This document shows, piece after piece, positions 36,786-45,793 of a DNA stretch of 64,000 nucleotides. Numbering within the stretch: position 1 is the first letter of the stretch; each line of letters opens with the position of its first letter. A model generated the notes under the pieces. That model saw nothing but the letters and a program-made list of their open reading frames with translations, was not told where the DNA came from and did no database searches. The stretch is from Gaiellales bacterium (GTDB lineage Bacteria; Actinomycetota; Thermoleophilia; RBG-16-64-13), in contig JAAYAL010000024.1 of assembly GCA_012719395.1 (NCBI GenBank), positions 91,196 through 155,195 of the forward strand, written 5' to 3'. Both the position numbers and the translations under genes were made by a program.

Positions 36786-37891
36786 CCGATCCCCAGCGCC
36801 GACCACTCCTCTATCCACCGCTCCCGATCCTTGCCGATGGCAGCGGGGTCCATGGTGGAGGTCTGTGCCGGCACGGGGGCGTTGGTTGTGAAAACGTCGG
36901 GCAGCTGGGCCTCAGAGTTGGCGGGGAAGACGAACATCTGTAGCGGCATGTCCTCCTGGAAGGGCCGGGACAGCATGAAGTCGATGAGACTGCGGGCGCC
37001 TGCCGGATTCTTGGCGCCTGCCAGCACTCCTGCGAACTCCACTTGGCGGAATGCGCCCGCACTCATGGCGGCGGTGGGAGCCTCCAGCAGATCCGTGTCC
37101 GCGAAAACCACCTCGACCGGCGGCGACGACGCATACGACACCACCAGCGGTCGGTCTCCTTCGCCGGCGCCGCCGGAGAAGCTGCTGTAGTACGCCTCCT
37201 CCCAGCCGGAGACCACGCGCACGCCGTTTGCCTGCAGGTCGCGCCAGAAGTCCTTCCAGGTGTAAGGGCCGCTCTCGCCGAACTCGGCGATGGTGGCCAG
37301 CAGGAAGGCCAGTCCCGGTGACGATGTGGCTGGATCCTGCACCACCAGCATATTGCGGTATTCCGCCTTGGTGAGGTCCCGAAGGGAAGCGGGGGGCGCC
37401 GGCGTGCCGGGGAAGGCCTCCTTGTCGTAGTTGATGCAGACGTCGCCGTAGTCGATGGGGGTGGCCCGGCGCGTGGGGTCGAGTTGCAGCTCGGCGGGGA
37501 CGACGGAGAGGGCTGGAGATTCGTAGGCGTCGAAGATGCCCGCGTCCAGTGCTCGTGTGAGGAAGGTGTTGTCCACGCCGTAGAGGACGTCGGCCAGCGG
37601 GTTGTCTTTGGCCAGGATGGCCTGGTTGAGCATGGAGCCGGCGTCTCCCGCCCGCAGGATTCGCACGGTGTACCCGGTGTGGGCGGTGAACTCCGACAGG
37701 ACGTCGTCGCTCACGGCGAAGGAGTCGTGAGTCATGAGCACGATCTCGGGGTTGGCCCGCACCGTGGAGGAGGGGCTCTCCGCCTGCGCCGTGGTCTGGG
37801 AGCCCGCGCTGCATCCGGCGATTCCCCCCAGGAGAACTGCGCAGGCCAGCAGGGCCACGAGCTTGATTGCGCTACGGTATGCAGTATCCAC
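36782..37891 (-). CDS. Thiamine ABC transporter substrate-binding lipoprotein (ThiB-like)
   Basis: A 369-aa extracytoplasmic solute-binding protein. The start GTG 37891 is chosen because GGAGG lies five bases upstream, giving a signal peptide with lipobox GGIAGC, so the mature protein is lipid-anchored. The mature part has the ThiB features VLMTHDSFAVSDDVLSEFTA and LADVLYGVDNTFLTRALD. It follows the TPP riboswitch, so thiamine or a TPP analogue is the likely ligand. An upstream in-frame ATG at 37960 overlaps the terminator stem and is unlikely. Confidence 0.88.
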   Translation of the reverse strand: MDTAYRSAIKLVALLACAVLLGGIAGCSAGSQTTAQAESPSSTVRANPEIVLMTHDSFAVSDDVLSEFTAHTGYTVRILRAGDAGSMLNQAILAKDNPLADVLYGVDNTFLTRALDAGIFDAYESPALSVVPAELQLDPTRRATPIDYGDVCINYDKEAFPGTPAPPASLRDLTKAEYRNMLVVQDPATSSPGLAFLLATIAEFGESGPYTWKDFWRDLQANGVRVVSGWEEAYYSSFSGGAGEGDRPLVVSYASSPPVEVVFADTDLLEAPTAAMSAGAFRQVEFAGVLAGAKNPAGARSLIDFMLSRPFQEDMPLQMFVFPANSEAQLPDVFTTNAPVPAQTSTMDPAAIGKDRERWIEEWSALGIG

Positions 37892-37945
37892 CCGTACCTC
37901 CGTGTGCGGCATGGTCACCATGCTGGAGGAACGGCCTGAAACGAG

Positions 37946-37976
37946 AAAAGGGCGCTGCAAATAAGCTGCAGCGCCC
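37946..37976 (-). terminator. Intrinsic terminator of the TPP riboswitch
   Basis: On the reverse strand GGGCGCTGCA (37976-37967) pairs with 37959-37950 around GCTTATT, followed by TTTT. It lies between the aptamer and the ThiB-like gene. It is the only intrinsic terminator in the window with a clear U-run, and fits transcriptional control by TPP. Confidence 0.85.
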
Positions 37977-37994
37977 GGGCGTACCAGTTAACGT

Positions 37995-38080
37995 TGCTTC
38001 CCTTCGCTGGAATTACCCAGATCAGGTTCGCAGGGTTAGTGGTCGAACCACACTCTCAGCGCCAGGCGCTCCCCTAGCAA
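37995..38080 (-). ncRNA. TPP riboswitch (THI element)
   Basis: Read on the reverse strand, the conserved THI-box parts are present: CTAGGGGAGCGCC, CTGAGAG, and CCTGATCTGGGTAATTCCAG with AGCGAAGGGAAG. In the aptamer, AACCTGATCTGGGTAA is the highly conserved pyrophosphate/pyrimidine region. The element precedes the thiamine ABC transporter and controls it through the terminator 20 bases downstream; TPP should turn expression off. Confidence 0.95.
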
Positions 38081-38176
38081 AGCTCTTGAACAAAGTCCAG
38101 TATAGAGGAACACCTGCCTGCCGGCCAGGTCTCCGCCCTCATGATGACTGGGCTCAGGCTGCGTTGTCAGCGGTGA

Positions 38177-38605
38177 GGATCTGTCTCCATTCCGGCCCAC
38201 ATCCAGGCGGAGCTGGATCGCTGCGACAAGTGCGGCTTCTGCATGGTCGGTTGCCCCGCCTACGCGGCCGCGCCATTCAAGTGGCTGGTGACTCGCGGGC
38301 GGGTGTCGCTGCTGCAGGATGTCGTGGAGGAGTGCATCAACGCGGACGACACGGGCGTGCTGGAGGCCGCCTTCGGCACCATGAGGGCGTGGCGGGCTTC
38401 GGGGGGCGGGGGGGCGGACCGCCGGGTTGAGGATGGGCTGCCGGTGCTCTACCTGTCCGAGTTCTTGGACCAAGCCTATGCAGCCGGAAACGGGGCGGGC
38501 CCGTCACGGGGGCTGCCCCGATTAGCCTCAACCGCTCCCAGGCGTTATGCTAACAAAATGGGGAGCGGTCGAATCTGTCGACCAAACCTGCGCTACGTGC
38601 AGTGA
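38177..38605 (+). pseudogene. Remnant of an Fe-S oxidoreductase (GlcF/HdrD-like)
   Basis: A frame open from 38177 to 38605 begins without a start codon and gives a cluster-binding segment CDKCGFCMVGCPAY, then TRGRVSLLQDVVEE and a Gly-rich stretch. DGLPVLYLSEFLDQAYAAG follows, resembling the C-terminus of CCG-type Fe-S proteins. A functional protein would have a second 4Fe-4S motif and two CCG domains, all missing. The nearest in-frame ATG (38243) lies inside the first Fe-S motif. It is best read as a deleted gene or a partial exon of one. Confidence 0.5.
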
Positions 38606-38645
38606 CAAGTTGGGGAGTCGGCTGCTGTTGAACGAGGAGCAAGAC

Positions 38646-40451
38646 ATGCGCAGTGTGATGTCAGGCAACGAAGCTATCGCCCGGGGTATCTGGGAGGCCG
38701 GCGTCAAGGTGGCGGCTGCCTACCCCGGCACGCCTTCCACCGAGATACTGGAGAACGTCTCCACCTACCCCGACGTGTACAGCGAGTGGTCGGTGAACGA
38801 GAAGGTGGCGCTGGAAGTGGCCATCGGCGCCTCCTCCACCGGGGCCCGGGCCGTGGCGGCCATGAAGCTGGTGGGTCTGAATGCGGCGGCCGACCCGCTG
38901 TTCAACTCCTCTTGGATCGGCGTGCGCGGCGGCTTGGTGGTCATCTCGGCCGACGACCCCGGCCGCCACTCCTCCCAGACGGAGCAGGACAACAAGAACT
39001 ACGCTCGCTTCGCCATGATCCCGGCCTTGGAGCCCTCCGATAGCCAGGAGTGCAAGGACTTCCTCATGCTGGGCCTGGAACTCTCCGAGGAGCTCAACTG
39101 CCCTGTGCTCATGCGCACTACCACCCGCACCTCCCACTCCAAGGGCTTGGTGGAGTTGGGCGAGCGGCACGAGCCGGACCGGGAGATCGGTATCGAGAAG
39201 GATCTCAAGTACAGCCTCCTGCCCGCCTTCACCCGCAATCGGCCCAAGGAGATGTACGAACGCTTGGCCCGCATCCGCCGGCGCGTGGAGACGCTGCCCA
39301 TCAACCGCATGGAGATGGGCGACACCGAGGTGGGCATTGTGGCCTGTGGCGCCGCCTACCAGTATGCGCGGGAAGCCTTCCCGGGAGCCAGCTTCCTCAA
39401 GGTGGGCTCTCCCTATCCCCTGCCGGTGAAGATGGCGGCCAACTTCCGCTCCCGCGTGAAGACGCTCATCGTGGTGGAGGAGTCCGACGCCTTCCTGGAG
39501 GAGCAGCTCATCTTGGCCGGCATCAAGGTGGACCACGGGCAGGATCTGCTGCCGCACTGGGGCGAGCTGGATCCGGCCCTGGTGGCCAACCTCCTCACCG
39601 CCGCCGGTATCCCCGGCGCCGCCGCCTCGCTTCTGGCTCAGCCCTATGCCGCACAGGAGGGCCTGCCCGTGCGTCCGCCCACGCTCTGCCCCGGCTGCGG
39701 CCACCGCGGCGTGTTTACCGTGCTCTCGCGCCTGAAGCTTTGGGTCTCCGGCGACATCGGCTGCTACACGCTGGGCGCCATGCCGCCCTTCAATGCCATG
39801 AACTCCGACATCTGCATGGGCGCCTCCATCTCCACCGCCCACGGTATCCAGAAGGCGCTGGGAGAAGCCGCGTTTGAGAAGAAGAACCGCAAGATCTCCG
39901 TCATCGGTGACTCCACCTTCTTCCACTCCGGCATCACTGGCCTGCTCAACACCATCTGGAACAACGGCAACTCGGTGATCGTCATCCTGGACAACCGCAC
40001 CACGGGTATGACCGGTGGTCAGGACACGCCTGGCACCGGCAAGACGCTGATGGGCACCGTCGCCCCCGCGCTCGACATTGCCCACTTGTGCCGGGCCATG
40101 GGCGTGTCGCGGGTGGAAGTGGTGGACCCCTATGATCTCAAAGCCGTGGAAGTGAGCGTCACCGCCGCCCTGGACTCGGGACAGCCCTCGGTGATTGTGG
40201 CTCAGGCTCCCTGCGTGCTGGAGTACAAGGTGCGCATGAGTGATGCGTGGGTGGTGGATCTGGAGGCCTGCACCGCCTGCAAGCGCTGCCTGCGCGTGGG
40301 CTGCACCGCCCTTTCGCTGCTGTCGCCTGACGAGAAGGGCAAGCAGAAGGTGGAGATAGATCCCACGCTTTGCATCGGCTGCGGCGTATGCGCCCAAATG
40401 TGCAAGTTCAACGCCATCGGCCCGAAGGTGGCCGAGCCGGCCCGAGCTTGA
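38646..40451 (+). CDS. iorA: Indolepyruvate ferredoxin oxidoreductase alpha subunit
   Basis: IorA with IorB oxidatively decarboxylates aryl pyruvates to aryl acyl-CoA, reducing ferredoxin. The 601-aa protein has the N-terminal pyrimidine domain (AYPGTPSTEI), a TPP-binding domain with GDIGCYTLGAMPP and GDSTFFHSGI, and two C-terminal 4Fe-4S sites (CTACKRCLRVGC and CIGCGVCAQMC). ATG 38646 has GAGGAG six to seven bases upstream. The frame extends 33 residues further but without family character. It uses TPP, so it links functionally to the nearby thiamine locus. Confidence 0.94.
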   Translation: MRSVMSGNEAIARGIWEAGVKVAAAYPGTPSTEILENVSTYPDVYSEWSVNEKVALEVAIGASSTGARAVAAMKLVGLNAAADPLFNSSWIGVRGGLVVISADDPGRHSSQTEQDNKNYARFAMIPALEPSDSQECKDFLMLGLELSEELNCPVLMRTTTRTSHSKGLVELGERHEPDREIGIEKDLKYSLLPAFTRNRPKEMYERLARIRRRVETLPINRMEMGDTEVGIVACGAAYQYAREAFPGASFLKVGSPYPLPVKMAANFRSRVKTLIVVEESDAFLEEQLILAGIKVDHGQDLLPHWGELDPALVANLLTAAGIPGAAASLLAQPYAAQEGLPVRPPTLCPGCGHRGVFTVLSRLKLWVSGDIGCYTLGAMPPFNAMNSDICMGASISTAHGIQKALGEAAFEKKNRKISVIGDSTFFHSGITGLLNTIWNNGNSVIVILDNRTTGMTGGQDTPGTGKTLMGTVAPALDIAHLCRAMGVSRVEVVDPYDLKAVEVSVTAALDSGQPSVIVAQAPCVLEYKVRMSDAWVVDLEACTACKRCLRVGCTALSLLSPDEKGKQKVEIDPTLCIGCGVCAQMCKFNAIGPKVAEPARA

Positions 40452-40486
40452 AGTCGCCACGGAAAGAAGAGGGAGCCACTCACACC

Positions 40487-41083
40487 ATGGACACAGCCTA
40501 TCAGGAACCCATGAATCTCCTCCTTTCCGGCGTGGGGGGGCAGGGCGTCATCCTGGCCAGCTTCTTGCTTTCCCAGGTCGCCCTGGAGGCCGGCTACGAC
40601 ATCAAGCAGAGCGAAGTGCATGGCATGGCCCAGCGCGGCGGCAGTGTGGTTTCGCACCTGCGCTTCGGTCATAAGGTCTACGCGCCGCTTTTCACCCCCG
40701 GCCAGGCCGACCTCCTGCTCTCCTTTGAGCCCTTGGAGGCGCTGCGCTACCTGCACTGGCTGAAGAAGGACGGCCTGCTGGTCTACAACACGGTGCGTGT
40801 CAACCCCTCAACTGTCTCCTCGGGGGCGGCCGAGTACCCGGAGGGCGTGGAGGAGCGCATCGGCCGGAGCTTCGGCCGGGTGGTGGGCCTGAACGCCGTA
40901 GCCATCGCTGCCCAGGCCGGCACCGCCCGGGCCGCCAACCTGGTGCTTCTGGGCGCGGCCTCGCCCTCGCTCCCCTTCTCACGTGAGATGTGGGACGCCG
41001 TGCTGAAGCGCGAGCTGGCCTCCAACGTCTTGGAGGTCAACCTGAAGGCCTTCCAGCTGGGGAGGGCAGCGGTGGAGGGATAG
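40487..41083 (+). CDS. iorB: Indolepyruvate ferredoxin oxidoreductase beta subunit
   Basis: The gamma-type partner of IorA, 198 aa. It has the family motifs LLSGVGGQGVILAS and SEVHGMAQRGGSVVSHLRFG. ATG 40487 begins 35 bases after iorA; ATG 40511, which would start at MNLLLSGVGGQG, is also possible. A strong hairpin follows the stop. Aromatic amino acid fermentation or degradation is the expected role. Confidence 0.92.
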   Translation: MDTAYQEPMNLLLSGVGGQGVILASFLLSQVALEAGYDIKQSEVHGMAQRGGSVVSHLRFGHKVYAPLFTPGQADLLLSFEPLEALRYLHWLKKDGLLVYNTVRVNPSTVSSGAAEYPEGVEERIGRSFGRVVGLNAVAIAAQAGTARAANLVLLGAASPSLPFSREMWDAVLKRELASNVLEVNLKAFQLGRAAVEG

Positions 41084-41130
41084 GGGAACGACCCCGATGG
41101 CCCTCTGCGGCGGGAGACTGCGGATGGTTC

Positions 41131-41158
41131 GGGCGGCGCCCCTGAAGGGGCGCCGCCC
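41131..41158 (+). terminator. Terminator-like hairpin after iorAB
   Basis: GGGCGGCGCCCC (41131-41142) pairs perfectly with 41147-41158 around TGAA. TCCTCATT follows, with no true U-run. It probably separates iorAB from the E1 genes. Confidence 0.65.
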
Positions 41159-41392
41159 TCCTCATTCCAGGGGTGCGGTTGATGCGTCTTCCCGCCCAGC
41201 ACTCCCTGACCGTCGATTTCCGCGCGGTTCCTTCAGAAGTCGAATACACTGGAAGGAAGGGAACCGAGGGTGAGACGGTCGGCAGGTCGGAATACGGTGG
41301 TGCGGACCGGCGCGCTGGACGTTCCCACATAGTCAGAGGGCGAGCGGCGGGGGGACGCCGGCCGCTCAGACAAGAGAAGGGGGGGATGCCTC
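41159..41392 (+). other. Intergenic region upstream of the E1 genes
   Basis: The 234 bases hold no gene. TTCCTTC (41226-41232) and GAAGGAA (41250-41256) form an inverted repeat that encloses a possible -10 element TACACT. A regulator site or promoter for the E1 genes is possible, but no -35 match is convincing. Nothing else is recognisable. Confidence 0.35.
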
Positions 41393-42391
41393 GTGGAGGC
41401 AGGCAACGTCGCGCGTGACCCGGTACCCATCGAACCCAAGATGCTTCTGGAGCTGTATCGGCGCATGGTACTGGTGCGGATGGCGGAAACCATCCACAAG
41501 GAGATGCTGGACCGGCAGGAATTCTACCTCATGGGCCACTTCGGCACGGGCCAGGAGGCCGTCGGCATCGGCATGACGGCGGCATTACTGCCCACCGACT
41601 ACCTGTTCGCCACCCACCGCGGTATCGCCGAGTTCGTGGGGAAAGGCATGAGCCAAGAGGACATCTGGGCAGAGTACTACTGTCGCTCGGTTGGGCCGGC
41701 CAAAGGCAAGGGCGGTTTGCACCTCTCGGACTACAAGGTGGGATTGGTGGGTTTGGTGGGAAGCCTGGGGGCGGACTACTCCATCGCCGTGGGCGCGGCT
41801 CTTTCCTCAAAGATCCAGAAGGATGGGCGCGTCACTCTCTATTCCTTCGGCGAGGGGACCTCCAGCCAATCAGATTTCGGCTCCACCCTCAACGCGGCGG
41901 CGCTCTGGAAGCTGCCGCTGGTGTTCGGTATGGCCAACAACCAGTGGTGTGAATTTGCTCATTACAGCGACCATGTGGCCACCGGGGACGTGGCCCCGCG
42001 GGCGGAGGGTTACGGCATACCCTGGAGCATCGCGGATGGACAGGACGTGGCTGCAGCGTATGCGGCCACCCAGGAGGCTGTCGACAGAGCCCGGAGGGGC
42101 GAGGGGCCTTCCTTCGTCGAGTTCAAGACGTACCGCGCCGGCCCGCACTTCAGCGGGGAACCGGGAGCCTATATGGCTGAGGAGGACCTCTGTCGCTGGC
42201 GCGAGCGCGATCCGCTGCTCGTGGCCGAGCAGCGCCTGCTGGCGGAGGGCGTCGCCACCCGCGACGAGATGGACAAGATAGCCGAGGCGGCGCGGGCAGA
42301 AGTCACCTCGGCCGTTGAGCGGGCGCGCAGCCTTCCAGATGTGACGTACGAAGAGATGATCTCGGGTGTCTACGCGGGCGAGGTGAAGTGA
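41393..42391 (+). CDS. TPP-dependent dehydrogenase E1 alpha subunit
   Basis: A 332-aa E1 alpha subunit of the pyruvate/acetoin/branched-chain 2-oxo acid dehydrogenase type. TPP binding is shown by the GEG...N motif in SFGEGTSSQSDFGSTLNAA, and HRGIAEFVGKGM and GPAKGKGGLHLSDYKVG match the family. It requires TPP and magnesium. GTG 41393 has a purine-rich site upstream. E2 and E3 genes are absent nearby, so the acyl acceptor is unknown; acetoin dehydrogenase is one possibility. Its stop overlaps the beta gene. Confidence 0.88.
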   Translation: MEAGNVARDPVPIEPKMLLELYRRMVLVRMAETIHKEMLDRQEFYLMGHFGTGQEAVGIGMTAALLPTDYLFATHRGIAEFVGKGMSQEDIWAEYYCRSVGPAKGKGGLHLSDYKVGLVGLVGSLGADYSIAVGAALSSKIQKDGRVTLYSFGEGTSSQSDFGSTLNAAALWKLPLVFGMANNQWCEFAHYSDHVATGDVAPRAEGYGIPWSIADGQDVAAAYAATQEAVDRARRGEGPSFVEFKTYRAGPHFSGEPGAYMAEEDLCRWRERDPLLVAEQRLLAEGVATRDEMDKIAEAARAEVTSAVERARSLPDVTYEEMISGVYAGEVK

Positions 42392-43359
42392 TGGCGGAGA
42401 TCCCATTCACGGCGGCTCTGAACCGGGCGATGGCCGAGGAGATGAAGCAGGACGAGCGCGTGGTGGTGCTGGGCGAGGATGTCCGGGCCGGCTTTTTCGG
42501 GGCCACGTCAGGGCTGGTGGACATATTCGGCCCGGAGAGGGTGCTCAACACACCCATCTGGGAGTCAGGGATCGCGGGTATGGCGCTGGGCCTGGCTGTC
42601 ACCGGCCTTCGCCCGGTGGCCGAACTCATGTTCGCTGACTTCTTCTATCTCGCCGCGGACGAGATCGCCAACCAGATGGCGTCCTGGCACTATGTGACCG
42701 GTGGCCAGACACCCGTGCCCATTGTGGTTCGCACCGCGGCCGGCGGCGGCTTCGCCATCGGCTACAACCACTCGCAATGCACCGAAGCCTCTTTCCTCAA
42801 CCCACCGGGGCTCAAGATCGTGGCGCCCTCCACCGCTCATGATGCCTATGGCCTTCTGAAGAGCGCCATCCGTGATGACAACCCGGTGCTCTTCATTGAG
42901 CACAAGCTGCTCTATGGGGTGCCGGGGGAGGTCCCGGACGAGGAGTACCTGATCCCGTTGGGTGAGGCAGCGGTCAGGCGGGAGGGCAAAGACGTGACTG
43001 TGCTGGCCTGGTCCACCATGGTCGGCAAGGCGCTGCAGGCTTCCGAGGAACTGGAGAAGCAAGGTGTCTCCGTCGAGGTCATTGACGCGCGCACTCTGGT
43101 CCCGCTGGACGAAGCCACGCTGCTGGCCTCCGTGGCCAAGACCGGGCGTCTGGTGACGGTGGAGGAAGGGCGCAAGCGCGGTGGCGTGGGCGCGGAGATA
43201 GCGGCCACAGTCATGGAAAAGGCGTTTGGCTCGCTCAAAGCACCGGTGGTGCGGGTGGCCGCTCCCAACATCCCGGTCCCGTCCGGGCCGGCGGCGGAAG
43301 CCATGCACGTGCCTTCCGTGCCAAGCATCATTGGCGGCGTGAGGACTGCGCTGGCCTGA
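42391..43359 (+). CDS. TPP-dependent dehydrogenase E1 beta subunit
   Basis: The 322-aa partner of the alpha subunit. It begins MAEIPFTAALNRAMAEEM and has the family motifs VLGEDVRAG, MFADFFYLAADEIANQMA and VIDARTLVPLDE. The start ATG 42391 shares a base with the alpha stop (TGATG), so the two are co-translated. Together they form an alpha2beta2 E1 enzyme. A convergent hairpin follows the stop. Confidence 0.9.
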   Translation: MAEIPFTAALNRAMAEEMKQDERVVVLGEDVRAGFFGATSGLVDIFGPERVLNTPIWESGIAGMALGLAVTGLRPVAELMFADFFYLAADEIANQMASWHYVTGGQTPVPIVVRTAAGGGFAIGYNHSQCTEASFLNPPGLKIVAPSTAHDAYGLLKSAIRDDNPVLFIEHKLLYGVPGEVPDEEYLIPLGEAAVRREGKDVTVLAWSTMVGKALQASEELEKQGVSVEVIDARTLVPLDEATLLASVAKTGRLVTVEEGRKRGGVGAEIAATVMEKAFGSLKAPVVRVAAPNIPVPSGPAAEAMHVPSVPSIIGGVRTALA

Positions 43360-43371
43360 GCTCATGGGGCC

Positions 43372-43408
43372 GTGGGCCGCGAGGGGTGCGCCGTCCCTTG
43401 CGGCCCAC
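43372..43408. terminator. Hairpin between convergent E1 beta and mftF
   Basis: GTGGGCCGCGAGGG (43372-43385) pairs with 43395-43408 with one G-T pair, nine-base loop. The mftF stop begins two bases later. A two-way terminator is likely. Confidence 0.65.
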
Positions 43409-43409
43409 A

Positions 43410-44858
43410 CTACTGCGCGTGGCTGCGTCGGACCATGTACAGGCGCAGCGACCTCGCTGACCACGCTCCCTTCATGACCCCAGCCTGGTAGCCGGCGTGT
43501 TCGAGGATGTAGAGTCCGAGGAAACGCACAGGGTCGAGGGGGGGTCGCTTGGTCGTGTAGTCCACGGCCGCGCTCACCAGCAGCGCTGCCCCGGCCAGCC
43601 CCCAGGCCATCCGCTTCCAGAACCCGAGTGCAAGCAAGAGGACGAGGTAGTAGCGCACCAGGTGGAAGGATAGAAAATAGGCCAGAGAGAGATGGCGGCG
43701 TATGGCTCCGGCCAGGGCCGCCGCCGGTTCCCGGGGCATTCCCACCCTCAGCGCGCGTCTGCTCTTCATCATGGCATCCAGGGCCAAAGCCACCCCCGCG
43801 GGGACGAGGGGAGACGGGTTCGCGGCCGCCAGGGCGCCGAGCAGGCCCACCGCGCCCACCGCCGGCAGCAGCGGGAGCGGCAGCGTCTTGGACTTCTCCG
43901 GATGGACGCGGTGCAGGAGCGCTTCGGAGGAACCGTACTGAGCCCTGCGGCGAACCATGGCTCTCACGTTGGCTCTGTGCCTGTGCTTCACCTCACCCCA
44001 AGGAAAGTACGCCAGCAGGCTGCCGCTGTGGCGGAGCCGCCAGCACAAGTCCACGTCCTCACCCACCCGCATATCTTCTCGCAGTCCACCGAGCGCCCGG
44101 TACGCGGAGCGGCGCACCAGCATGTTGCACGTGGGCACGTAGAAGGTGCTCGGTCCCGGGCCCTGTATGATGGCGTTACTCCCGAGCTGCAGGGAAGAGA
44201 ATGCCGACTCGTATCTGTCGAGGGCGGTGGCGTGATAGTAGCTCTCCACGCGTCCGCCCACCGCCCCCACCCGCGCCCACGAGAAAGCCGGCACCAGTTG
44301 TTCCAGCCAGTCGGGCGCGGCCACGCAGTCTGCATCGATGAAGGCGAGGATGTCTCCGGCCGCCTCCTGTGCAGCCCGATTTCTCGCCCACGACTGACCA
44401 CGGTTGGTCCCGGCGCTGATGATCCGGCAGCCGGCCTCTGCGGCTATGTGCGCGGTTCGGTCTCGTGAGCCGTCGTCCACGACCATGAGTTCCAGAGAGC
44501 GGGCGGGGTAGCGCTGGGCCAGGATGGAGGTGAGGCAGTCGCGCAGCACGGCCTCGCCGTCCTTGACGGGGACGATGACGGTGACCGATGGAGGCGACGC
44601 AGATGAGGACAGCCCCTCGAGTGTCACCAATCCCCGCTGCCGCAGGTTCTCGCACGTCCGAAAGACGCTCTCCTCCTCCAGGTGCTCAGCGTAGGCGATC
44701 GCCGATACGTTGGTGAGCCCGTCGCAGCGACGCAGGAGTCTCACCATGGCTCTGTTGACGAGAAGGACGGTCTGCGGCTGGTGCGCAGTGAGCAGCACGC
44801 GGCCCCCGTGTTCCTGCAGCCGTGCGCCGGAACGCAGGCGGTAGCGGAGGGGGATCAC
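43410..44858 (-). CDS. mftF: Mycofactocin system glycosyltransferase MftF
   Basis: MftF adds glucose units to mycofactocin. The 482-aa protein has a short N-terminal domain (LRSGARLQEHGGRVLLTA), a GT2 domain with DDG and DAD motifs (MVVDDGSRDRT, FIDADC) and the GGxRE motif, then three to four C-terminal membrane segments. GTG 44858 is chosen because it forms GTGA with the etfB stop. ATG 44897 is an alternative with GGGAGGG directly abutting. It is the last gene of the mycofactocin unit. Confidence 0.87.
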   Translation of the reverse strand: MIPLRYRLRSGARLQEHGGRVLLTAHQPQTVLLVNRAMVRLLRRCDGLTNVSAIAYAEHLEEESVFRTCENLRQRGLVTLEGLSSSASPPSVTVIVPVKDGEAVLRDCLTSILAQRYPARSLELMVVDDGSRDRTAHIAAEAGCRIISAGTNRGQSWARNRAAQEAAGDILAFIDADCVAAPDWLEQLVPAFSWARVGAVGGRVESYYHATALDRYESAFSSLQLGSNAIIQGPGPSTFYVPTCNMLVRRSAYRALGGLREDMRVGEDVDLCWRLRHSGSLLAYFPWGEVKHRHRANVRAMVRRRAQYGSSEALLHRVHPEKSKTLPLPLLPAVGAVGLLGALAAANPSPLVPAGVALALDAMMKSRRALRVGMPREPAAALAGAIRRHLSLAYFLSFHLVRYYLVLLLALGFWKRMAWGLAGAALLVSAAVDYTTKRPPLDPVRFLGLYILEHAGYQAGVMKGAWSARSLRLYMVRRSHAQ

Positions 44859-45793
44859 CTGTCGGAGGCCCTGCTCGGTCGGAGGTGATCCAACCATCCC
44901 TCCCGCTGCAATAGCTCGAACAGCTCGCGCGCCGCATGCGGTGGCGGGCTCGTGCTCAGACTGCCTTTCTTGCGGCTCACGGTTCCCTGAACCAGTATCT
45001 GGATCCGCTTGAAGGCCGGCAGGGCCGAATCGGGGGTTGGGGTGACAAGACCCCGCGGCTTCGGGAAGCGCAGCGGCCCCGGCACCACCACCCGATCGGC
45101 CTGTTTGACCAGGGCAGCCGGCACTCCGAGCTCGGCGAGGTCCCACACCTCAATCCGCGCTCTCTGTGCCGCGAGCATCTCCGGATAGGAGGGAAAGCGG
45201 GGGGCAACCTCTCGCGGCTGCACCGCCAGCACCAACGGGCACTCTGCTTCCACGACTTCCTGATAGCCGTGCGCCAAGGCCCGCACGATACAGAGCCTTC
45301 GCTCTGTCTGCGATTCCACCCACTCAGCCGACAGCACCTGGCCCACGAAGGTGACGCCCAAGCGGGCGGCCAGGGTGGCGGCCAGCTGGCCTCCCGCCGT
45401 ATCAGCGCTGCAGGTCCCGGCCAGCAGCACATCGAAGCCGGCTGTGCGGCACGCTTCTGCCAGCACCACCGACTTGCCGTACGTGCGGACCTGGTCCAAT
45501 CCGCTTTCCCAGCCCTCAGGCGATTCCTCCCAGATGCGGATGGCACGGTCCGCTCCTGCGGCCAGCGCATCTCGCAGCACGCCTTCTTCACTGACCGCCC
45601 CCAGGGTGATCGCCGTGAGGTCGGCCCTGCCGCTTGGAGGACCGACGAGGCCTCGTCCCGTCTCCCAGGCCGCCGCGGCGGCCGCGTCGAGCTGCATCAC
45701 CTGCCGCTGCGCATCGATGCGCCCGCTGCCGGCTTCACGCTCGAGTGGGACGCGCACATCAGGGGATCGCTTCAGGAGCACGCAAATGCTCAT
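44855..45793 (-). CDS. etfB: Mycofactocin-associated ETF beta subunit (EtfB/FixA-like)
   Basis: A 312-aa electron transfer flavoprotein beta subunit. It begins MSICVLLKRSPD and has LLAGTCSADTAGGQLAATLA, the ETF beta signature region, and a C-terminal extension of about 60 residues. It pairs with EtfA encoded three genes upstream to form a flavin heterodimer that passes electrons to FixC. ATG 45793 forms ATGA with the fixX stop. The set is more like FixABCX than a stand-alone ETF. Confidence 0.88.
   Translation of the reverse strand: MSICVLLKRSPDVRVPLEREAGSGRIDAQRQVMQLDAAAAAAWETGRGLVGPPSGRADLTAITLGAVSEEGVLRDALAAGADRAIRIWEESPEGWESGLDQVRTYGKSVVLAEACRTAGFDVLLAGTCSADTAGGQLAATLAARLGVTFVGQVLSAEWVESQTERRLCIVRALAHGYQEVVEAECPLVLAVQPREVAPRFPSYPEMLAAQRARIEVWDLAELGVPAALVKQADRVVVPGPLRFPKPRGLVTPTPDSALPAFKRIQILVQGTVSRKKGSLSTSPPPHAARELFELLQREGWLDHLRPSRASDR

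Noticed and set aside
38661..40460. 599-codon reverse frame opposite iorA
   Set aside because: It is His/Gly-rich and lacks any motif; iorA on the other strand has a full set of motifs.
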